NCBI GenBank assembly: GCA_964564845.1
Contig: CAZMCN010000067.1
Coordinates: 1 to 11,605 of the forward strand
From: CAYXPG01 sp964564845
GTDB lineage: Bacteria > Planctomycetota > Phycisphaerae > Sedimentisphaerales > Anaerobacaceae
DNA: 11,605 bases
Reading direction: 5' to 3'
Below the pieces are notes generated by a model, which worked only from the letters and a program-made list of their open reading frames with translations, ran no database searches and was not told the DNA's origin. The translations under genes were made by a program, and so were the position numbers. Shown piece after piece: positions 6,606 through 11,605 of the stretch (the stretch's first letter is position 1; every line of letters begins with the position of its first letter).

Positions 6606-7748
6606 ATGGCTAAACGGGATTATTACGAAGTTCTGGGAGTAGGCAAGAGCGCCTCGGCCGATGATATAAAACGTGCGTACCGGCGAATGGCGATGAAGTA
6701 TCATCCCGACAAGAACCCGGACGATAAAGATGCCGAGACCAGGTTCAAGGAATGTGCCGAGGCGTACGAGGTCCTAAGCGACCCTGAAAAGCGGCGGCGT
6801 TACGACCAGTTCGGGCACGAAGGTCTTCGCGGAATGGGTATGCGCGATTATAGTCATATGAGGTGGCAGGATATCGGCAGTATTTTCGAAGACATTTTCG
6901 GGTTCGGTGACTTTGCCGATTTGTTTGGTATGGGAGGACGCAGGCGAACAAGACGTACGGGGCCCACACGCGGGTACGATTTGGAGACCTCGGTTGAACT
7001 TACGCTAAACGACATCGCCAAAGGGGCTGAAAAGACCATTGAGTTTACACGTCAGGATTTATGCGAGGAATGCAGAGGCAGCGGCTGTGCCAAAGGCTCA
7101 ACGCCCGGCAAATGTCCCTCCTGCAACGGAAGCGGCCAAGTATCAAGGGGCGGCGGCCTTTTCCAGATGATTTCGACCTGTCCACAATGCAGAGGCAGTG
7201 GGCAGGTTGTTACGAACCCCTGTAAAAAATGTAAAGGTACCGGAAGAGTTCCGAAAAAAAGAATCGTCAGTGTCAAGATTCCGCCGGGCGTTCACGAAGG
7301 CCAGGGCATCAGGGTCGGGGGCGAGGGCGAACCAGGCCGAGGCGGAGGGCACAGAGGTGACCTCTACTGCTACGTCAGGATAAGGCCGCACGAATTCCTG
7401 CAGCGTGACGGCAACGACCTTATTGCCGTTGTTCCGGTAAGTTTTACGCAGGCGGCTTTGGGCGCTACGATTGACGTTCCGAGTCTGGATGGTATGAAAC
7501 AATTAAAAGTTCCGCCGGGCACACAATATGGAAATATATTCAGAATAAAGGGACAGGGCCTGCCTGATATGCGAACACGGCGAACCGGCGACCAACTCGT
7601 GCAAATCATTATCGAGACTCCCACGAAATTAAATACAAAACAACAGGAGCTGCTTCGGGAATTCGCAAAAACCGAGAACAAAAGAGTTTCACCAAAAGTT
7701 AAAAGTTTCTTTGAGAAGCTAAAGAAAAATTTCGGCAACAGTCAATGA
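6606..7748 (+). CDS. dnaJ: Chaperone DnaJ (type I Hsp40)
   Basis: DnaJ hands unfolded proteins to DnaK and stimulates its ATPase. All parts of a type I protein of 380 residues are present. The J domain (1-70) has the HPD triad at 33-35. A Gly/Phe-rich linker follows (about 75-120), interrupted by an Arg-rich stretch GGRRRTRRTGP. Four CxxCxGxG zinc-binding repeats stand at 153, 170, 192 and 206. The C-terminal substrate-binding domains begin with VKIPPGVHEGQGIRV. The start follows only a weak AAGAG, but the sequence MAKRDYYEVLGV leaves no doubt. The gene is 119 bp after groEL2 and overlaps grpE by ATGA. dnaK is not next to it, so DnaK must come from elsewhere in the genome. Confidence 0.97.
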   Translation: MAKRDYYEVLGVGKSASADDIKRAYRRMAMKYHPDKNPDDKDAETRFKECAEAYEVLSDPEKRRRYDQFGHEGLRGMGMRDYSHMRWQDIGSIFEDIFGFGDFADLFGMGGRRRTRRTGPTRGYDLETSVELTLNDIAKGAEKTIEFTRQDLCEECRGSGCAKGSTPGKCPSCNGSGQVSRGGGLFQMISTCPQCRGSGQVVTNPCKKCKGTGRVPKKRIVSVKIPPGVHEGQGIRVGGEGEPGRGGGHRGDLYCYVRIRPHEFLQRDGNDLIAVVPVSFTQAALGATIDVPSLDGMKQLKVPPGTQYGNIFRIKGQGLPDMRTRRTGDQLVQIIIETPTKLNTKQQELLREFAKTENKRVSPKVKSFFEKLKKNFGNSQ

Positions 7749-8317
7749 AAGACAAGAAAAAAGAAAAACCAAAAGTGCAAAAGACAGCCCAGTCGAACGA
7801 CAAAGCCGGCGAAGGGCTTCGGGGGCTAATAGAAGATTTGCAAAAAGAAAAAGACGAGCTTTTCGGACAACTGCAGCGAGTCAGCGCCGACTATGCAAAT
7901 TTCCAAAAACGTGCTTCAAAACAAAATGCCGATGCGATTACTTACGAAAAGGAAAGAATAATAAAGACGCTGCTTCCGGCGCTGGACAATTTTGAACATA
8001 CTCTGCAAAATGCGCACACGGCTGAGAATGTCGATGTCCTTATCAAAGGTGTTCAAATTGTTTATGACCAGTTGGTCGATATCCTAAAATCTCATGATGT
8101 CGAACAAATAAAGGCGTTGGGCGAAAACTTTGACCCTGCGCTGCATCAGGCGATGATGCAAAGGCACGAGGCCGATAAAGAAGAAAATATTGTTCTGGAA
8201 GAGTTTCAGACTGGTTATACGCTCAACGGGCGCGTTATTCGGCCAAGCAAAGTTATCGTCAACAAACAGCCTCCGGAGCAAACGGACGAGCCGGAGCAAA
8301 CAACAGATACACAGTAA
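7745..8317 (+). CDS. grpE: Nucleotide exchange factor GrpE
   Basis: GrpE drives ADP release from DnaK. The 190-residue product has the usual plan: a charged N-terminal tail (1-25), a long coiled coil (about 26-100, with LQRVSADYANFQKRA and ERIIKTLLPALDNFEHTL) that forms the dimer, and a C-terminal beta domain ending in the family signature GYTLNGRVIRPSKVIV. An acidic, Gln/Thr-rich tail follows. The ATG overlaps the dnaJ stop (ATGA), with no ribosome-binding site of its own in view, so translation is likely coupled to dnaJ. The order dnaJ-grpE is the reverse of the common grpE-dnaK-dnaJ arrangement. Confidence 0.96.
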   Translation: MKDKKKEKPKVQKTAQSNDKAGEGLRGLIEDLQKEKDELFGQLQRVSADYANFQKRASKQNADAITYEKERIIKTLLPALDNFEHTLQNAHTAENVDVLIKGVQIVYDQLVDILKSHDVEQIKALGENFDPALHQAMMQRHEADKEENIVLEEFQTGYTLNGRVIRPSKVIVNKQPPEQTDEPEQTTDTQ

Positions 8318-8322
8318 TTATT

Positions 8323-8631
8323 ATGCCTACCTACGACTATATATGTGAAAATTGCGGATATGAATTCGAGCGGTTTCAGTCGATAACGGCCCGGCCGCTG
8401 CGTAAATGCCCACAGTGCGGCAGAAGAGCATTGAAAAGACTTATAGGGGCCGGTGCCGGCGTAATCTTCAAAGGCGAAGGTTTCTATGAAACCGATTACA
8501 GAAGCGAAGACTATAAGAAAAGTAAAGAAAAAGAGAAAAGCACCGCTGACACGAGCGCAGCCGAAAGCAAAGATAAAAAAAACAGCGCTCAAACCAAGCC
8601 AGGCAAGAAAGACAAGAAGAAATCAGCTTAA
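8323..8631 (+). CDS. FmdB-type zinc-ribbon protein with Lys-rich tail
   Basis: The 102-residue product begins MPTYDYICENCGYEFE, the hallmark of the FmdB/CxxC small regulatory protein family. Cys8 and Cys11 with Cys29 and Cys32 (KCPQCGRRALKRLIGAG) form a zinc ribbon within the first 45 residues. Residues 60-102 are low-complexity and rich in Lys, Ser, Ala and Glu, probably unstructured. The gene starts 5 bp after grpE, so it is in the same transcript and may be translated by the same ribosomes. The function of this family is not well defined; some members are proposed regulators. Its place here suggests a link to proteostasis, which is inference. No terminator hairpin is evident after the stop. 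Confidence 0.85.
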   Translation: MPTYDYICENCGYEFERFQSITARPLRKCPQCGRRALKRLIGAGAGVIFKGEGFYETDYRSEDYKKSKEKEKSTADTSAAESKDKKNSAQTKPGKKDKKKSA

Positions 8632-8663
8632 ACTGCAACTGCTTGATAATAAAAAATGATATA

Positions 8664-8818
8664 GCCACAAAGGTGGCAAGACACGGAGGGAATATCGAAT
8701 AGCTCTCCGTTAGTCCGCTTGGGGACGCCTGACGGCGGAGTCCATAGGACTGCCACAGGTAATGAATAACGAATATCGAATAATGAATTATGAATAAGGA
8801 GTAGCGCATAGCGTATAG
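8664..8818 (+). repeat. Composite intergenic repeat region
   Basis: The gap between the zinc-ribbon gene and the aminotransferase remnant is made of several repeat types. First comes the GCCACAAAGG-GACACGGAGG unit (8664-8691). GAATATCGAATA follows twice, at 8690-8701 and 8771-8782, 81 bp apart. Between them is a GC-rich piece (about 8713-8745) with TCCGC and GCGGA arms, related to 181-217. The end has TAGCGCATAGCGTATAGC. No coding potential was seen. Confidence 0.55.
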
Positions 8819-8842
8819 CAAACAAGTTATGGCTGTGAGCAG

Positions 8843-9598
8843 TCAGGAGGCCAAGCGCTTTTTGACAGCAGCTTTTATTCTGTTTAAGACTTCAAGTAAG
8901 GTTTTGCGCGGGCAGCCGAAATTGAGTCTTATGAAGCCGTCGCTATGAAACTCTCTTCCATCCTACATTCCAACGCCGGCGTTTTTAAAAAGCGGCAGGG
9001 GCAGGAAGTTTTAACTTTCTTGTATCAATCCAGGCTAAAAAAGTTGCTTCTACGTGGTCCATAGAAAGAGCCGGAATTTCCTCGTTAATATACCTTGTAA
9101 CGAGGTCCCTGTTTTGTCGCAGATATTCGAGCAACTCTTCTCTCCTGTCGCTGCACTGAGTATAAGCAGTAAGAGTTGCTGTAAAACCGAGGATGCCCAT
9201 ACGAGAGATTATTTCCGTTTTTTTTGCCAGGAACTTCCTTCTGATTTTTTCATTCGGGATTATCACATATCCACAATTAAGCCCGCCGAAATTGTACGTT
9301 TTGCAGAAAGACATAAAAGTTATCGTATTGTCTGCGACCTTGTCACTTAAAGTCGCTATCGGGATATGGTTTTTTCGTCGAGGATTAAGTCGCAGAAAAT
9401 TTCGTCGGAGCAGATGATAATATTGTTTTTGAGGCAGATTTCGGCAACAGCTTCCAATTCTTCCTTTTTGTAAACCCTTCCGACAGGATTGTGCGGACTG
9501 CACAACATAACCAATTTTGTTTTCGGTGATATTGCCTGTTCAAATTTGCCAGTTAGATGATTTTTAAAAATTGTGTGTATTCTACGGTCTTTAACAGC
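8843..9598 (-). pseudogene. MalY/PatB-type aminotransferase (C-S lyase) remnant
   Basis: Joining three frames on the minus strand restores the last two thirds of a class I/II PLP enzyme related to cystathionine beta-lyase PatB/MalY. In order one can read ISPKTKLVMLCSPHNPVGR and then SDEIFCDLILDEK. A frameshift at about 9368-9378, in a run of six A, leads to HIPIATLSDK. The lysine motif FCKTYNFGGL and the segment up to ATFLAWIDTRKLKLPAP follow. A second frameshift at about 8981-8993 leads to KNAGVGM, a TAG stop at 8963-8965, and DGREF-SDGFIRLNFGCPRK to the end TLLEVLNRIKAAVKKRLAS. The presumed PLP lysine is kept. About the first 120-130 residues of the usual 390 are missing. There may also be a short internal deletion before ISPKTK. 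With two frameshifts, one nonsense codon and no N-terminus it cannot make a working enzyme. Confidence 0.88.
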
Positions 9599-9606
9599 TC
9601 AAATAA

Positions 9607-9750
9607 CGTTACTATCGGGATTTTGAGGATTTTTGCGGCTGTGATGAGAATCCGGATGTTGTTAAATAAAGCGTTCCTGTGATTCATCAATTGGGCTAAT
9701 CTTCCCGGGACGTCAACAATCACCAGAGAGCACGGTTGTATATCAAGCAT
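9607..9750 (-). pseudogene. Isochorismatase-like hydrolase, N-terminal fragment
   Basis: The first 48 codons after the ATG read as the N-terminus of an isochorismatase-family cysteine hydrolase: LVIVDVPGRLAQLM with the conserved first catalytic Asp, then NIRILITAAKILKIPIVT. In the family the usual pattern is DVQ-x-KL and, after this point, TEQ. Here the Gln is Pro, and homology stops at codon 48, where the sequence passes into the aminotransferase remnant in another frame. Translation would continue only to a stop at 9553-9555 (65 codons in all). A normal member has about 180 residues with its catalytic Cys later, so this piece is inactive. It starts 6 bp after the anti-sigma stop and was probably once the third gene of that operon. 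Confidence 0.72.
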
Positions 9751-9756
9751 ATCTTA

Positions 9757-10773
9757 TCAGTTACCTGTAACCACGATGGTCAGATGTACGTTTTTTTCAT
9801 CTTCGATTTGAGCGTCTGCCTTCTTAATCGTTTTCTGGCTTGAAGTCAGGCGTGGTTTGGGTATGGCTGTCGGAGTTGTACTTTCATCCTCGAGGAGAGC
9901 CAACTCTCTGTGCGGTAACAGTCCCTCAAGTCTGTTGAGGACGGCAAAATCCTTTGCCATTTGTATTGTCGCTTCGAGACTATCCTGCTTAACGATTTCG
10001 GCAATCTGCTCTGTAGCCACTGCGTCAACTGTGATATATTCACCCTCCTGTTCGGTCTCAATCGAGAACACAGCCGAATTAAATCTGCCCCAAACAATTT
10101 TCAAATCGGCCAAAAGTGAGGCAAGTTTTTGCCGGCTGCAACTGACGGCATATATTCTTTTATCGGTCTTTTTTGCGGGGATGTTGTAAGCCGAAATGCC
10201 ATTATCCTCAATAGCCCTGCTGACAACTGCATCGGCGGCAAACAAGTTATTGGTGGTCAATTCAAGCCGACAATCAAATTCGACAGGAGTAGTTTGAGGG
10301 ACAGATTTATCAGCCACGGTCGCTAATGTAGGTTGCGGTTTTTCGACTTTAACATCAAGCATAGCCGGTTTTTGCCCGTAGGCAACAATCGGCTCTTTTG
10401 TAACGGTTTCTGTTGCGACAATCGAGTAAATAACCGCCGCTAAAACGGCAACCAGAGCAATCATAGCTGCGGCAGAGACAATCCTGCGAAGCAATAAATG
10501 CCTGGCACCGATGCGCCGGTCAAAATGTTCGGGCGACCCGGAGAGTGATGTTCTTCTTTCCAGCGAAGTTTTTATATCCTCGAGCATTCCAACAGGAGCT
10601 TCTTCAAAAGGCAAAGAGCTGACGAGAATTTTACATTTCTTAAGTTCTTTGAGCCTCTGGGCAACCTGCTCATTGTGCGCAACAAGGCGTTGAACCTCGG
10701 TCTGCTGCCTTTCTGTCAATTCATCATCGATGAAGCTATTGAGCAATTCGTCGATATTTTCTTTCTCTTTCAT
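9757..10773 (-). CDS. Membrane-bound anti-sigma factor, zinc-free N-terminal domain
   Basis: The 338-residue protein should hold the ECF sigma factor encoded just upstream. Residues 1-55 form a helical anti-sigma domain (LLNSFIDDELTERQQTEVQRL), the pattern of the RseA/ZAS group. The His-x3-Cys-x2-Cys zinc motif is missing; only Cys47 is present. One transmembrane helix spans about 97-119 after the basic RRIGARHLLLRR. Residues 120-338 lie outside the membrane. They include a Pro-rich linker and a domain starting near FDCRLELTTNNLFAADAVV, then a charged tail ending LTIVVTGN. I do not recognise the outer domain; it should be the sensory or protease-accessible part. The start overlaps the sigma stop by ATGA, so expression is coupled, which keeps the two proteins in balance. 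The assignment rests on layout and position. Confidence 0.85.
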   Translation of the reverse strand: MKEKENIDELLNSFIDDELTERQQTEVQRLVAHNEQVAQRLKELKKCKILVSSLPFEEAPVGMLEDIKTSLERRTSLSGSPEHFDRRIGARHLLLRRIVSAAAMIALVAVLAAVIYSIVATETVTKEPIVAYGQKPAMLDVKVEKPQPTLATVADKSVPQTTPVEFDCRLELTTNNLFAADAVVSRAIEDNGISAYNIPAKKTDKRIYAVSCSRQKLASLLADLKIVWGRFNSAVFSIETEQEGEYITVDAVATEQIAEIVKQDSLEATIQMAKDFAVLNRLEGLLPHRELALLEDESTTPTAIPKPRLTSSQKTIKKADAQIEDEKNVHLTIVVTGN

Positions 10774-11378
10774 TGCAAAACCGCCTCCAAAAACTCTCTC
10801 AGACTGCTTCTGGCTCTGCTGAGTCTGCTTTTAACCGTTCCCAATTCGATATTGAGGACCTGTGCAATATGAGCATAATTCATACCTTCGACATCCCGCA
10901 GAACGATTATCGTCCTATGGTCATCATCCAGTTTCATCAGCGCTTTGAGCACTAATTCGCCAAGTTCTTTTTCCTGAAGCACCCTTTCAGGGTTAGGCGA
11001 ACGAGCATCAGTCAAAAACTCCTTCAATGCTTTTTTGGCCTGCTTATTGCTTCCATTGTTTTGAGCATCCAGGCTTTTAAATGTAAGTCGAACGTTTCTT
11101 TTGCAGTAATTCAAAGTCAGATTGACGGCTATTCTAAAAGCCCAGGTGTAAAAGCTGCTTCTGCCTTCAAATTTATCTATGCTCTCTATTACTTTGACAA
11201 ACGTTTCCTGCGTAAGTTCCGCGGCATCATCAACATTTGCGCAAATTTTCAAAATGGTGTTATATATGCGATTCTGATACTTAACTATGAGTCGTTCCAT
11301 CGCTGCAGAATCGCCTTCGCGGCACAGCTCAACCAGCACAGTATCATCAATATTGGCCATGGACGTCTTTGACTGCAC
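10770..11378 (-). CDS. RNA polymerase ECF-type sigma factor (RpoE-like)
   Basis: This 202-residue sigma-70 family protein has only regions 2 and 4, as ECF sigmas do. Region 2 (about 24-95) contains LIVKYQNRIYNTIL, DAAELTQETFVKV and FYTWAFRIAVNLTLNYCKR, which bind core polymerase and melt the -10. A linker of about 40 residues follows. Region 4 (about 138-196) contains LDDDHRTIIVLRDVEGMNYAHI and the helix-turn-helix IAQVLNIELGTVKSRLSRAR, which reads the -35. A GTG start at 11376-11378 is chosen because AAGGAG (11386-11391, minus strand) stands seven bases before it; the ATG six codons further in has no such site. The gene overlaps the anti-sigma gene by 4 bp. A close match to the sigma-E type promoter lies just upstream, which suggests self-activation. 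Confidence 0.95.
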   Translation of the reverse strand: MQSKTSMANIDDTVLVELCREGDSAAMERLIVKYQNRIYNTILKICANVDDAAELTQETFVKVIESIDKFEGRSSFYTWAFRIAVNLTLNYCKRNVRLTFKSLDAQNNGSNKQAKKALKEFLTDARSPNPERVLQEKELGELVLKALMKLDDDHRTIIVLRDVEGMNYAHIAQVLNIELGTVKSRLSRARSSLREFLEAVLQ

Positions 11379-11393
11379 GTCTTTTCTCCTTTA

Positions 11394-11421
11394 TTAGACC
11401 GACACCGCCTCTAAAAGTTCC
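11394..11421 (-). promoter_or_regulatory. ECF (sigma-E type) promoter of the sigma gene
   Basis: On the minus strand GGAACTT (11415-11421) and GTCTAA (11394-11399) are separated by exactly 15 bases, identical to the known E. coli sigma-E consensus elements and spacing. The -10 ends 15 nt before the GTG, so the transcript would start close to or inside the AAGGAG site. Autoregulation by the encoded sigma is the simplest reading. Confidence 0.6.
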
Positions 11422-11605
11422 TGATGAACCGTTAAAAAATGAGGCTAACCGAAGGATATAATCGCAGATTAGGCCTTTTTGGTCAATTTAATTTAAATAA
11501 GCGTGGAAATATAAGAGATAATCGTGCTTTTTGGATTAGTGCTATCTTAGCTGTACTTTCCAAGAAAATTGACGTTAGTTTAGCTCTTTAACAACTGATA
11601 CGGTA
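11422..11605 (+). promoter_or_regulatory. Right flank, possible rRNA operon leader with boxA
   Basis: No gene is seen here. GCTCTTTAACAA at 11583-11594 matches the boxA antitermination sequence of bacterial rRNA leaders (TGCTCTTTAACA) at 11 of 12 positions when the preceding A is counted. A TATAAT hexamer stands at 11457-11462 on the plus strand with only a poor -35. If an rRNA operon follows, its promoter would lie in this stretch, back to back with the sigma gene. The 16S gene itself is not in the window. Confidence 0.4.

Noticed and set aside
9054..9350. Plus-strand frame of 98 residues
   Set aside because: Antisense of the aminotransferase remnant, with no family resemblance.
8985..9503. 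172-residue minus-strand frame as an intact gene
   Set aside because: Its first 45 or so residues come from the wrong frame; the true aminotransferase frame there reads HNPVGR and shifts at about 9370. It is part of the pseudogene.
11457..11486. Second, housekeeping promoter for the sigma gene (TTGACC on the minus strand at 11481-11486)
   Set aside because: No acceptable -10 lies 16-18 bases downstream; the nearest candidates match poorly or are badly spaced.

Overview
This window reads as chromosomal DNA from a bacterium of the PVC group, most likely a planctomycete of the Phycisphaerae type. That assignment is inference. It rests on two divergent GroEL paralogs in one locus, a secreted GH29 fucosidase, a sigma/anti-sigma pair with a zinc-free anti-sigma domain, and long gene-free stretches filled with degenerate short repeats. 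No taxonomic marker gene lies in the window.

Layout. Positions 1-517 hold no convincing gene. They contain degenerate repeats, several inverted repeats and a run of T-tracts spaced exactly 10 bp apart. A possible small tail-anchored membrane protein follows on the minus strand (518-721), then a 390-bp upstream region. A plus-strand protein-quality-control cluster runs from 1113 to 8631: groEL1 (extended GGM tail), a GH29 alpha-L-fucosidase, groES, groEL2 (no GGM tail), dnaJ, grpE and an FmdB-type zinc-ribbon gene. dnaJ/grpE overlap by 4 bp and the zinc-ribbon gene starts 5 bp after grpE, so the last three are surely co-transcribed. dnaK and hrcA are absent and no CIRCE operator was seen.

From 8632 to 8842 there is another mosaic of repeats. 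On the minus strand from 8843 to 9750 lie two gene remnants: a MalY/PatB-type aminotransferase with two frameshifts, a nonsense codon and no N-terminus, joined to the first 48 codons of an isochorismatase-like hydrolase. Upstream of them, also on the minus strand, are an intact anti-sigma factor and an ECF sigma factor whose genes overlap by 4 bp. The sigma gene is preceded by a perfect match to the extracytoplasmic-stress type promoter (GGAACTT, 15 bp, GTCTAA), which suggests autoregulation. At the right edge a plus-strand boxA-like sequence suggests that an rRNA operon begins just outside the window.

How it works together. GroES with GroEL2 is the likely standard chaperonin pair. GroEL1 is a specialised or alternative ring former, perhaps sharing the same GroES. 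DnaJ and GrpE would serve a DnaK encoded elsewhere. The sigma/anti-sigma pair is a separate, divergently oriented envelope-signal module. No clearly new system is proven here. The best leads are the paired GroELs with opposite tail changes, the fucosidase inside the chaperonin cluster, the sigma promoter that overlaps its own ribosome-binding site, and the phased T-tract region.
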